Shown here: positions 11,761 to 22,719 of the stretch, one piece after another
Position numbering within the stretch: the first letter of the stretch is position 1
How the letters are laid out: every line of letters begins with the position of its first letter
Assembly: GCA_001972305.1 (NCBI GenBank)
Contig: BDDD01005722.1
Coordinates: 1-64,000 of the forward strand
Direction of reading: 5' to 3'
Source: Cephalotus follicularis
Lineage: Eukaryota; Streptophyta; Magnoliopsida; Oxalidales; Cephalotaceae
Length of the DNA: 64,000 nucleotides
Notes under the pieces: generated by a model
The model's database searches: none
Told to the model about the DNA's origin: nothing
The model's input: only the letters and a program-made list of their open reading frames with translations
Program-made: the position numbers and the translations under genes

Positions 11761-12260
11761 TTTTATGCAGAAAATAGGGCCAATCTCGAGTCAAAATCTA
11801 ATTTAAAGCCATTCTTTGAAAACCAAGGTTTAAAATCAATCATTTAATGTTAGTAAAACTTGTTATAACCTTTCAATTTCAATTTTAATCTTCCTAGATC
11901 CATTAGGTCAAGGAAAAACAATAAAAACCCTAGTTTCACCATTCACTTCAATTCAAACATTCAATCACTTAATCAGTCATGCAATTCAATCAATAGAGCA
12001 ATAGAAAATTCAGTAAAGAAGTCCTACCTATGACTGAAGCTTCAAGAGTTGACCTTCCAATCACTCAATCGGTTGTTATGCCGTTCAATCACCAATCCAC
12101 TCCTTGCAATCGTTGTTCTTGTCAAAGGAGATGCAATCCGGGGTTGCAGTGGTGGAAGATGGAGGCTGCCAGTAAGAGGGAGAGAGAGAGAGAGAGGGAG
12201 AGAGAGAGAGAGAGAATGAGAGAATGAGAAAATGAGGAATGTGAGAGTAAGGAGAGAAAG

Positions 12261-12281
12261 AATTGACTTATATAGTCAATT
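12261..12281 (-). promoter_or_regulatory. TATA box inside palindrome, E2 left LTR
   Basis: AATTGACT and AGTCAATT flank TATAT, so the TATA core sits in an 8-bp-arm palindrome. On the minus strand it reads CTATATAAG. The matching site in the right LTR (18632-18652) has TATGT in the centre, which weakens the box in the copy that should drive transcription. Confidence 0.6.
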
Positions 12282-12453
12282 CGATCAACTCTCCGAAACT
12301 CAGCCCAAAATCTCGACTATACATGCATGCGATCAATACAATATCAATAGGTATAAGAATACATCAATTCCATACAGTTCAGTACGGTCCAATACGGTAC
12401 AATACGGTACGATGTATGCATAAACAGTACAAAAGGGAATTCGGGTCGTCACA

Positions 12454-12466
12454 TTCTGCCCTCCTT
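12454..12466 (-). other. E2 polypurine tract
   Basis: The minus strand reads AAGGAGGGCAGAA immediately before the TGTGACGACCC start of the 3' LTR. Confidence 0.85.
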
Positions 12467-12506
12467 AAAGGAATCTGGTCCCCAAATTCATCGGTCAAAC
12501 GATCAA

Positions 12507-14213
12507 TCAATCAAATAGGAAAGGATATGTCTCTCTCATATCGTCCTCGCGCTCCCAGGTGCGCTCCATAGAACCATGATACTGCCATAGAATACTGACC
12601 AAAGAGATGGTCTTGTTCCTCAATACTCTGATCTATTGGTCAACAATCTGTATAGGAGTCTCTGTAAATGATAAGTCAGGTTCCAGCTGAATCTGACCAT
12701 ACTCAATGATGTGTGAAGGATCTCGAACATATCTCCTCAACTGAGAAACATGGAACACATCGTGCACTCCTGAAAATGCTGGAGGCAAGGCAAGCTTGTA
12801 AGCAAGTCGGCCAATCCGATCCAATACCTCGAAAGGTCCAATAAAACGAGGAGAAAGCTTTCCTTTCTTCCCGAATCTCATGACTCCTTTAGTGGGTAAC
12901 ACTTTGAGGAAAACATGGTCACCAACACTAAACTCCAAGCCTCTGTGATGAACATCAGCATAGCTTTTCTGTCTACTATGTGCAACAATCAGTCGGTCTC
13001 TTATCAATTTCACTTTCTCTGCGGTAATCTGTACAATCCCTGGCCCCAAAATACTGTTATCACCGACCTGATCCCAACAAACTGGCGATCGGCACTTCCT
13101 ACCATATAGGGCTTCATAGGGATCCATCTGTATGCTCTCGTGATAACTGTTGTTATATGAGAACTCAATCAAATGCAAGTAGTCATCCCAGCTACCTCCA
13201 AAGTCGAGCATGCATGCTCGAAGCATGTCCTCCAATGTCTGAATGGTCCGTTCGGACAAACTATCTGTTTGGGGATGAAAAGCAGTGCTGAAACTCAATT
13301 CTGTACCCATAGCTACCTGTAACTTCCTCCAAAACCCGAAAGTGAAACGAGAGTCTCGATCCGAAACAATGCTGACAGGAGCTCCATGTGCTTTAACAAT
13401 CTCTTTCATGAACAATCTGGACAACTTCTCTCTAGAATAAGTCATCCGAATCAGTAGAAAGTGGGCCGACTTCGTGAGTCGATCGACCACAACCCATATA
13501 CCATCATGTCTGTCACGAGTCAGAGGCAACCCAGACACGAAGTCCATGGTAATGTGCTCCCATTTCCACTCAGGAATGAGCAAAGGCTGAAGCAAGCCTG
13601 CCGGTCTCTGGTGCTCTGCCTTAACTTGCTGACAAGTGAGGCATCTCGATACAAACTCCGCGATTTCTCTCTTCATGCCAATCCACCAATAGCTAAGTTT
13701 TAGGTCACGGTACATCTTCGTACTCCCTGGGTGAACAGAGAGACGAGATTTATGAGCTTGAGAAATAAGCTCTTCCTTCAACTCGCTATCGGCTGGGATG
13801 CAAATTCTATTCCTGTATCTCAATAACCCATCTGAAGAGAGAGAGAAATCGGGTTTCAATCCTTCATCAATAGCAGTAGCCACTTCCTGTAATTCAATAT
13901 CCACTATGTGTGCATCTCTAATCCGGTCAAGCAATGCAGGTTGCACCTGAATATGGGAAAGAGTCATACAAGATAGCTTGCGACCCAATGCATCTGCAAC
14001 GACATTTGCTTTTCCAGGATGGTATTCGATGTCATAATCATAATCATTAAGAAGCTCAAACCACCTCCTCTGTCTCATGTTCAATTCCTTATGTGAAAAG
14101 AGATATCTCAAACTCTTATGATCAGTGAAAACTGTGAACTTGGTCCCATAAAGGTAGTGGCGTCATTTCCCAAGAGCAAAGTAAATGGCCGCCAACTCCA
14201 AGTCATGCACTGG
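12507..14213 (-). pseudogene. pol: E2 pol 3' part: RNase H, integrase, chromodomain-like tail
   Basis: The frame continues from the RT part after stops at about 14214 and 14163. RNase H ends with a segment containing [17 protein letters not shown]. Integrase follows with an HHCC zinc finger (HPGS...CLTCQQVK), then the catalytic Asp of MDFVSGLP, the Asp of SDRD and the Glu of SERTIQ, all present. The C-terminal GPF segment is intact. A TAG at about 12630 cuts off the last 40 codons, which contain WQYHG and TWERED, the group II chromodomain-like motif of Tekay/Del elements. Integrase inserts the cDNA, and the tail is thought to guide it to chromatin. Confidence 0.88.
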
Positions 14214-15419
14214 TTAGTTTTCCTCATGTGGTTTGATCTTTCTCGTTGCATATGCAATCACTTTGCCGTATTGCATAAGAACACAACCAAGCCCCTTTCC
14301 AGAAGCATCGGTGTATACAACAAAGTCTTCGTTCCCGTCTGGAAAGGCTAGGACAAGAGCGGAAATCAATCTGTCTTTCAACTCTTGAAAACTTCTTTCA
14401 CAATCACTATCCCATACAAAGGCAGCGTTCTTCTGTGTCAATCTGGTCAACGGTGTTTCAATACGGGAAAATCCCTCAACAAACCGACGATAATACCCTG
14501 CTAAACCCAAGAAGTTGCGAACTTCGGAAGCATTCGTCGGTCGTTTCCAATCTTTCACTGCCTCTACTTTCGATGGATCCACTGATAAACCATCACCAGA
14601 AATGATATTTCCTAGAAAAGCAACCTCCGATAGCCAAAACTCGCACTTGTCGAATTTGGCATACAGTCGATGATCTCTGAAAGTTTGCAATACAATGTAG
14701 ATGTGCTGGGCATGCTCCTCATTGGTCCTGGAATAGACCAAGAGGTCGTCAATGAACACTACAATGAACTGATCCAAATACTGTCTGAACACTCTGTTCA
14801 TCAGGTCCATGAAAGCCGCAAGAGCATTAGTCACACCAAAAGGCATAACTAAGAACTTATAATGGCCATATCTCGATCTGAAAGCCGTCTTGGGAATATC
14901 CTCCTGTCTGACTTTCAACTGGTGGTAGCCCGATCTCAAGTCGAGCTTAGTAAACATTGTCGCTCCTCTAAGCTGGTCGAACAGCTCGTCAATGTGTAGT
15001 AGAGGGTACTTATTCTTCACTGTAATTTTATTGAGCTGTCGGTAGTCAATACACATACGGAGCGATCCATCTTTTTTCCTGACAAAAAGAACAGGTGATC
15101 CCCAGGGTGAAGCACTAGGTCTTATAAAACCTTTGTCGAGAAGATTCTGTAACTGTATCTTTAACTCTTTCAATTCTATCGGTGCCATTCGGTACGGTGC
15201 TCGAGAAATCGGTGCAGTTCCTGGTATCAAATCAATCACAAATTTTATCTCTCTGACTGGCGGCAACAACGTCAAATCCGGAGGAAAAACATCTCCTAAC
15301 TTGCAAACCACTGGAATATCTTCCAGTTCCGGCCGCCATCTGTCTGTATCGAGCACATGTGCCAGAAACCCCTGGCATCCCTGTCGTAACAATCTGTCCG
15401 CATGCAAAGCCGAAATCAT
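14214..15419 (-). pseudogene. pol: E2 pol 5' part: reverse transcriptase and start of RNase H
   Basis: A 401-codon open frame begins at [15 protein letters not shown], a sequence normally found between protease and RT in Tekay-type pol. RT motifs run in order: [31 protein letters not shown] and the active-site box [11 protein letters not shown] with both aspartates. RNase H begins at [14 protein letters not shown], and a stop at 14214 interrupts it. The frame overlaps the gag stop by four bases (ATGA), because a deletion has joined gag to this point. No protease lies between them. Confidence 0.9.
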
Positions 15420-16195
15420 CGGATCAGTTTAGCCTCAGCTGCAATATCCTCAAGCTGCATAGCTCGGGAAGAAATATCCGATATGGAGGTCAACCCAAAG
15501 GGGGTCAGTTGCCACCTCAAATCCAATCTCAGTCCTCGAAGGAACTTCTTTGCTCTACGCTCTTGGCTTTCCACTAAGTACGGGGCGGATCGGGCTAATT
15601 GCGTGAATCTTGCCTCGTACTCAGCAACTGTCATGCTCCCTTGTACCAAGTTAGGAAATTCAATCTCTCTTCTGTCTATCTCTACCTGAGGGTAGTACCT
15701 TGCATATAATTCTCTTTTGAAGGCATCCCAAGAGCAGACTGTACCATTCCTTGTCCAATATGTATTAACCATAGCCCACCAGTCCTCGGCTTCTCCTTGG
15801 AGCATATACACTACCAATACCAATTTCTGTTCATCATCACATCCCATGACTTCAAAGATCTTTTCCAGATGGGTTAGCCGAGACTCAGCAAGGGTATAAT
15901 CAGGGAGTCCTACAAATGCTGGAGGCTACAACTTCAAGAAGCGGCTCAACATGTCTTCCTTCCTTGGTCTACGTTCCACTCTAGCCTGTTGGCGTCCCAT
16001 CAGAGTATGCATCTGTGCCATGGTAGCACACAACTTTCTCCAAACCTCAGGGTCAGTACCCACTGGTGAAGCATTGGGATCATACACTGGAAAAGCATTA
16101 CCAGGAGCCGGTTCATCATCAACAGGAGCAGGGGCAGGAGCAAGGGCAGGAGCATTCCTTCCACCCCGTCGGCCACGCCTTCCTCTGTTTTCCAT
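15416..16195 (-). pseudogene. gag: E2 gag, zinc knuckle deleted
   Basis: The minus-strand start MENRGRRGRRGGRN leads into an Ala/Pro-rich segment, then LSRFLKL with a TAG stop at about 15926. The capsid-like core contains YMLQGEAEDWW, the retrotransposon gag signature, and a second half with FLRGLRLDL. The frame ends at ...AAEAKLIR, where a CCHC knuckle and protease would normally follow, and instead meets the RT frame. Without a knuckle or protease it could package RNA only poorly, if at all; this is inferred from missing domains. Confidence 0.85.
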
Positions 16196-16362
16196 TACTA
16201 TAAGAGACAACAATGGGATGATCAGATGAAATCACTTTCAATTCCAATATCAATCTCTTTTCCAATAACAATAGCATGAAGAAGCAAGAACACATATCAT
16301 GCAAATCCATTCAGTCAATCTCAATCAACGCATTTATATACTTAGCTAGCAGGCCGACCAAT

Positions 16363-16375
16363 GTCTCTGATACCA
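16363..16375 (-). other. E2 primer binding site
   Basis: The minus strand reads TGGTATCAGAGAC three bases inside the 5' LTR. It matches the complement of initiator tRNA-Met at eleven of the first twelve positions. Confidence 0.88.
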
Positions 16376-16378
16376 TAC

Positions 16379-18563
16379 TGTAACACCCCGCGCCTACAGG
16401 GCGGACACGTGGCATTACTCTCAATCCAATACCCAATACAATGGTTGGGACTAGAAATATAAAAATGCGAAAAACTTAAAACTTTGCAATACATAACACT
16501 TGTGAAAGATACAATACAAATCCATCCATACAGTACAATGCAAATCTTTTACAATACTAGTCTTTTACAATTCATTATTAATCCTTCAATAGATTATTAC
16601 AATACAGTACATTCCAAACTTCACTACAATCTCATAACCAGTCCTGCGGTACCCAAGCAGTCATGCGATCAATCGAGTCTTCAGTCCTTCTGTCCGCTGC
16701 TACCTGCTGCCCTACCTATGCCGCACACGAAGGTACAACACAGCCCCACCCTGAAGGATGGGGTTAGCCACACTGGCTAAGCAGAAACCCCATGCAGCAT
16801 GTATGCATATACAATGTGCAATATCAGTGACAATCAATACAATATCAATGTGCGGTGTACAATATCAATGCATGACATGGAAAATGTACATGTACAATTG
16901 GCGATCAGACTACCCGTACGACAATGGCCCATAACAGAGATACGGATAGGATCTATAACAAACAATCAATCAATGGCAGACACTCAATTGTGGTGTATGA
17001 AACACCTAATCAATCAATCAATATCCTATAGAGCGTGCGACTGCCGTCAATTCAGTGTCAATCAGTTAGCAGTGATCAATCCCACGGAAGGTAGTCCTTC
17101 AAAAAGGGTGGGAGATCTACCTACGGTTCTCAGACTGATCAGGTCTGGAACACATAGATCTTTCAGCCTATGGCTGAGCTAATACAATCTCGATGAGCTA
17201 CAACTGAGTGAGCTACTGATGCCGTTAGGGAGCTACCGCTCTCATCGAGCGCCAATCATCAATCAATCGTGCTCGTTAGCACATGCTCGTCAACAAGACA
17301 ATACAATACAAGAAACGATCGACGGAATAGGTGGACAAAGTCGACCTAACATGCCGACGTAAACCACAAGGTCGCTCTATAGGATCCATACAATACAATC
17401 AATCAATCAATCGAGTCAATACAATATTAAGTAAAGTCAATAAGTGGTGGTGTCCAATGGAGAAATGGGAACGTGCGTCCATCCTACCGACTTAGACTCA
17501 CAACGACACTCATGGCACAAGCAATCGATCAATGTATCAATACAACGTCGAAGCAAAGCCGATAAGTGGTGGTGCCTAATGGAGGGATGGGAACGTGCGT
17601 CCATTTTACCGACTTAGACTCACAGCAACACTCATGACTCAAGCAATCAATCGGTCAGTGCAATCATTAAAACTGTTTTCAAACACTTGAACACCTCAAG
17701 TGAGGCTCCGGTCAAGTGGCAATGTGAAAAGAAGTGGAAAACTAGCTATAAAACAGTTAAAAACTCCTTTAAGTACATTAGGCGTCGATATCTTTGGTGA
17801 AATACATCGACTCATTTTTAAAACGGTGGAAAGACGTTAATGTCTTTGAAAGACATCGATGTCTTTCCCTATTTATGTAGAGAACTGGCCAAAGACGTCG
17901 ACGTCCTTGGAGAAAGGCGTCGACGCTTTTCAATAAAAATAGCCTGAGAATGCGCATCGATGTTCGACATCGATGTCTTTCCAGGGGAGAGACATCTCGA
18001 GGCAAAGACGTCGATGTCTTTGCTGCAGAATCAAGGATATAGCACTCAGATGAGAAAGACATCGACGTCTTTGGGCTAAGGGTCGATATCTTTTTTGGGT
18101 AAAGTCGATTTTTATGCAAAAAATAGGGCCAATCTCGAGTCAAAATCCAATTTAAAGCCATTCTTTGAAAACCAAGGTTTAAAATCAATCATTTAAGGTT
18201 AGTAAAACGTGTTATAACCTTTCAATTTCAATTTCAATCTTCCTAGATGCATTAGGTCAAGGAAAAGCAATAAAAATCCTAGTTTCACCATTCACTTCAA
18301 TTCAATCATTCAATCACTCAATCAGTCATGCAATTCAATCAATCAATCAATAGAGCAATAGACAATTCAGTAAAGAAGTCCTACCTATCACTGAAGCTTC
18401 AAGAGTTGAGCTTCCAATCACTCAATCGGTTGCTATGCCGTTCAATCACCAATCCACTCCTTGCAATCGTTGTTCTTGTCAAAGGAGATGCAATCCGGGG
18501 CTGCAGTGGTGGAAGATGGAGGCTGCCAGCAAGAGGGAGAAAGAGAGGGAGGGAGAGAGAGAT

Positions 18564-18594
<31 letters not shown>

Positions 18595-18814
18595 ATGAGA
18601 AAATGAGGAATGTGGGAGTAAGGAGAGAAAGAATTGACTTATGTAGTCAATTCGATCAACTCTTCGAAACTCGGCCCAAAATCCTGACTATACATGCATG
18701 CGATCAATACAATATCAATAGGTATAAGAATACCTCAATTCAATACAGTTCAGTATGGTCCAATATGGTACGATGTATGCATGAACAAAACAAAAGGGAA
18801 TTCGGGTTGTCACA
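16379..18814 (-). repeat. E2 right LTR (5' LTR)
   Basis: It runs from TGTAACACCCCGCGCC to CGGGTTGTCACA on the plus strand and is closely similar to the left LTR over its whole length. It has two 122-bp repeat copies instead of three, a GA microsatellite at 18535-18600 and a changed TATA core. Confidence 0.92.
17780..18105. repeat. CATCGATG-type motif array, E2 right LTR
   Basis: This is the partner of the array at 11430-11760 with the same order of units and a few substitutions. Most CATCGATGTCTTT cores are kept. Confidence 0.85.
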
Positions 18815-18835
18815 GTAGGCCATGCTGAATATCTA

Positions 18836-19177
18836 GCCCATACGATACTCCTTGAATTTAGGAGGCCTAATCCGCTTTCTCCTCGATCTCTGACCCACTA
18901 CAAGTTCAACTCCTCCTTCTTTATCAGTGAAGCCTATAGTCATATGAGCTTTGCCTACCCTCTTATGCAAGCTTGTATCAATTCCATCCTCATCCAAAAC
19001 CACCTTTCCCTCAATGTGAACATTAGGAAATGCCTGCTGCAAGGTAGCTATATTCTCCCAAGTGAAGTCTTCCAGCGGCAATCCTTGCCACTGTACTAGA
19101 AACTGATCCACTAAGCCTTCTTGGAACAAATCTGCCAGTGATCCAACACTGTAATTGGACCTATGATAGGCTGATTG
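18836..19177 (-). pseudogene. pol: X chromodomain, C-terminal end of pol
   Basis: The minus-strand frame contains VQWQGLPLEDFTWEN followed by LQQAFPN, the chromodomain pattern of chromovirus integrases, then a basic tail RRKRIRPPKFKEYRMG before the stop. The frame continues across solo LTR S into the integrase C-terminus at 21532; the duplicated GATTG marks the join. Chromodomains of this type bind modified histone H3 and target insertion to heterochromatin (family knowledge). Confidence 0.85.
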
Positions 19178-21526
19178 TGTCACGCCCTGAACCATGGGAG
19201 AACCTCAAGGCCCGACACTTGTAAACCGTCCATAAAATTCATCCATATCATCATAGCATAATATCCAAAATACGCTATAAATTAAAACTTTAATACACCA
19301 TTATGCATGCGGAACAACCATTCAAAATCTTGCGTAGATAAACCCAACGATATACATATCTCTGTAGCACTGTCACAAGCCAGCAGGTCAATACAACTGA
19401 AATACAAACATCCATTAGAAGCAGTCTTATACAATAAGTCTTATACAATGTAGATAAAATAGTAGGAAGTACAACTAGAAGTCCCGTTCTGGAAGTCCGG
19501 TCTGACTCATCACTTCGATGTATCCTCCGCACTCTTCCCTAGATGTTATGCCTATTTCGAGAATGGGTCAGTCAAACACGGCTATGTAGGCAATACTATA
19601 TGCAATGAAGTGAACAGACATATACAAATATATGCATGGCATGTGAAATGCATGAATGCCAATTGTGGACAACGTTAGTACATCAACCGTCCCTAAGCGG
19701 TGGTATACTTAACGAGTCCTAATCATAGATCTACAGACACTCCATAGGTACAAACAATCCATAAGGTCTGAGTACCACTCTTCCCCTCCGGCCCGAGATA
19801 GTACAACCACTGTCTGCCCACCCTTTCGGGTCATAGGTGAGTGGGGTCGAGATAACACTGACCACATCAATGCTAGTCCTCAATGGTCCTGGCATAATGG
19901 TGTCCCCTTAGGTCCAACCATACCATCTCACAACGCTAGTCCTCAATGGTCCTGGTAATTCCATCCACAATGCAGTGAGTCCCGTAAGTTCACTCCTAAA
20001 GGGATGGTTTACCTACATATAACATGGTCTAACACCCATAACATTCATGACGGAAATGAAGATTATGAATAGGTTGTCTCGTCAAGTCTCAAACAATAGC
20101 AAACCATTGACTCTAACCATGTAAAGCCCGTAACCAATGACTCTATAATCATTTAAATGATAGGGATATAATCGTAAAGGATCACTTGGGATCCATCCGT
20201 CAAAAACTATTTCCATAATGCTAGCCCATAATGGTGTCCCCTTATGTCCAACCATACCATACCACAACACTAGTCTACAATGGTCCTAGCCCCTAATTCA
20301 TTCTAATTTCTTGGTCCCTATCGAAGGTATTAAAACAATGGAGAGGAGGTCCAACTAGGATATTCGCGTCCAAACATCTCAATTGAACTAACCTAATTGA
20401 AAACCTCTTTAAAATCCTTTTTTGAAGTTTGATTTGAAGATCAATTGTCTTGAAGAAAGGTTCATATAGGTTACACGGCCTTAGGGAGGCTTCCTATGGA
20501 ACCCATTTGAAGATGAAAGTGTTCGGGATTGAAAATGGGTTGAAACCATGTTGTTTTGTGTGAAAATGGGGCATAAACCGTCGACACTTAAGCCAAAGCG
20601 TCAACAATTTATGGCTGCAAAGTGTCGACAATTGAAGCAAAGTGTTGACGGTTTGAAGGCCACAAAGAGTCTCCGGTTTGTGCAAAGCGTCGACAGTTTA
20701 GGATAGCATCCAAAAGCGTCGACAGTTTACACAAAAGTGTCGACAGTTATCACTCACAAAGCATCGACGCTTTTAGCCAAAGCATCGACGGTTTGACAGT
20801 TGCAGTGGTCAAACAATCCAAATATCGATTCAAATCCATTTTAAACCTATTTAAACCGCTTTGAACTCGATCCAAAGGAAGCTAAAAGCACCTATGGTCA
20901 ATTACAACTTGAAAACATCTTTAAACCCTTAGATCCGTACCCATAATCCATGAATCAAGAGGGAGAAGAGATTAGGTCTATGAACCTAAAACTCTCGATT
21001 TTCTCTTTGATATCAATTCTAATTCGTTATTAACCATAACAGACACCCTAACTCATCCATCTAGTATACATACATCTATCCATAACCATATAATCATTCA
21101 ATTCAGTCAAAATGCATGGATTCAAAGTATATATGTAGAACCTACCTCAAAACTGTTGAGCTGAAGATCTGAAAGGATTTGTTGCTAAAACCTTGATCTG
21201 ATCCTTCCTTCAAGCTCTAAACTCTGTCACAAACCCAAAGACTTCTTCCTTGCTTGATTATGACCTCTATCTCTTTAACTCTCTGTCACTTCCTCGCTTT
21301 AGAAAATGGAATGAGAAGGAAAGAGAGTTACTCGCCTATATATAGGCTCCTTCAGGGGGAAAACCCAAAACTTCCCACTAGGTTCAACTGAACCCCCACT
21401 ACCCATAAACAACCATAAAAGGGAAAATATCATAATATATATACAATCCATGTCATCCGTAAATACAATACCGTACGATACCATATAAATACAAACAAGT
21501 ATGGACATCTATATTCAGGGCTTACA
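19178..21526 (-). mobile_element. S: solo LTR of a Ty3-type element
   Basis: The plus strand begins TGTCACGCCCTGAACC and ends CAGGGCTTACA, flanked by perfect GATTG duplications (19173-19177 and 21527-21531). There is no internal domain, so it is a solo LTR left by recombination between two LTRs. It contains duplicated phrases near ACGCTAGTCCTCAATGGTCC (19870-20290), a GTCGAC motif array, and a TATA box read on the minus strand at about 21336-21344. It separates the integrase and chromodomain of X. Confidence 0.93.
20572..20800. repeat. GTCGAC motif array in solo LTR S
   Basis: About nine copies of AAAGCGTCGACAGTTT and close variants occur in 230 bp, for example AAAGTGTCGACAATT and AAAGCATCGACGGTTTG. 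The unit is almost the same as the array in the leader of copia C at 54930-55215. Confidence 0.88.
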
Positions 21527-21531
21527 GATTG

Positions 21532-22300
21532 TCATGGCTTCCTGGAGGAAAACACACAGGATAATCCATAGGGGGTATGCCTTTGAAAGGTTTTAACAAG
21601 GCAACATGGAATACATGATGAATTTTTTAATTTTGAGGTAGCTGCAATTTATAAGCTATTGCTCCAAACTTATAACCACCTGGAAGGGTCAAAAAACCCT
21701 TTTTACTCAGCTTGTGATATACCTTTAGTTGTACATATTGTTGTTTGTAGGGTTGTAGTTTAAGTAGGACCCAATCCCAAATAGAAAATTCCACCCCTCT
21801 CCTATGTTTGTCAGCCTGTAACTTTAATCGCTCCTGAGACTTCCTCAAATTCTCCTTTAATCGCTCCAGATGATCAGCCTCGAATGGAGTCATTTTAATG
21901 GCAGTGTGATAAGAAGAATTGTAACAATATTCTGCCCAAGGAAGTAAGGAAGGCCAAGACTTAGTCTGCTCTTGGGTAAAGGATCTTTAAAACTGATCTC
22001 ATGTCCTGTTCAACACCTCAGTCTGATCATCTGACTGAGGGTGATAAGTTGTAGTCAATTGCAGTTTAGTACCACTCAAACGAAATAGAAGTTGCCGAAA
22101 TATGCTCGAGAAAACTGAATCCCTATCAGAGACAATTGATCTAGGAATCCCATGCAACTTGACAATAGTGTGGGTGAATAGAGCAGCAACTCGTGCAGCT
22201 GAATAATGTGTTGGTAAGGAAGCAAAATGGGCTAATTTGGAAAGTCTATCAACTATCACCATGATAACTGAATAAGACTGAGCTGGAGGCAACCATGTTA
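21532..22300 (-). pseudogene. pol: X integrase: catalytic core and C-terminal domain
   Basis: The minus strand encodes the second half of the core: VDRLSKLAHFASLPTHY, SDRDSVF with the second catalytic Asp, and TTYHPQSDDQTE with the catalytic Glu. A frame disruption at 21990-21900 separates it from the C-terminal part, which contains KHRRGVEFSIWDWVLLKLQPY. It continues to the GATTG junction with S. The core's left half lies across the copia insertion at 27060. Confidence 0.82.
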
Positions 22301-22305
22301 TAAAA

Positions 22306-22622
22306 TGTTGGAAGATAAATAACTCACACACACTCATAAGAGGATGAAGAGATAAAATATTAATTGGAAGAAGAAACTTTACTTCATGCTTTCATCAAAT
22401 AATACAATGAGTATTTATAGTACTTTATAGACATATCAAAAGACACACTTCTTTAACAATCATAAATGAATATCTAAATACATGAACAAATGTATCTAGA
22501 CTCATACATGTATCAATATATCAAGACTCAAATAAATAACATAGAAAAACTCAAAAGAGGATTCATGCACACACATATACATGAATATACCCAAAACATT
22601 GAATCAAGTTATATTCTCAACA
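22306..22622 (-). repeat. copia left LTR (3' LTR)
   Basis: A 317-bp LTR. Next to it at 22623-22633 the minus strand reads TTAGAGGGGGA, the polypurine tract. Confidence 0.93.
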
Positions 22623-22719
22623 TCCCCCTCTAATCTTGATTCTTCTTAGTTACTCCAAGCATGGTTCGCATATTGAGAAATATGTTATACGTCAGTGGCT
22701 TAATAAAAACATCAGCAAC

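Larger units (their letters stand above)
9908..12453 (-). repeat. E2 left LTR (3' LTR)
   Basis: The plus strand runs from TGTAACACCCCTCGCC to GGGTCGTCACA. It contains three copies of a 122-bp tandem repeat, a CATCGATG motif array and a GA microsatellite at 12176-12220. Open frames shared by both LTR copies (for example 10013-10309 and 16484-16780) are non-coding LTR conserved by descent. Confidence 0.92.
9908..18814 (-). mobile_element. E2: Tekay/Del-type Ty3 retrotransposon
   Basis: The 8907-bp element has LTRs of 2546 bp (left) and 2436 bp (right), TG...CA termini and a perfect GTAGG target-site duplication. The primer site lies beside the right LTR and the polypurine tract beside the left, so it reads on the minus strand. 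The internal region encodes gag fused by deletion to reverse transcriptase, then RNase H, integrase and a chromodomain-like tail. Protease and the gag zinc knuckle are missing. It sits in X between the pol stop codon and the 3' LTR, so it inserted after X. Confidence 0.93.

Noticed and set aside
12176-12220. GA-repeat frames encoding RERERE runs
   Set aside because: Microsatellite translation in an LTR, present in both LTR copies.
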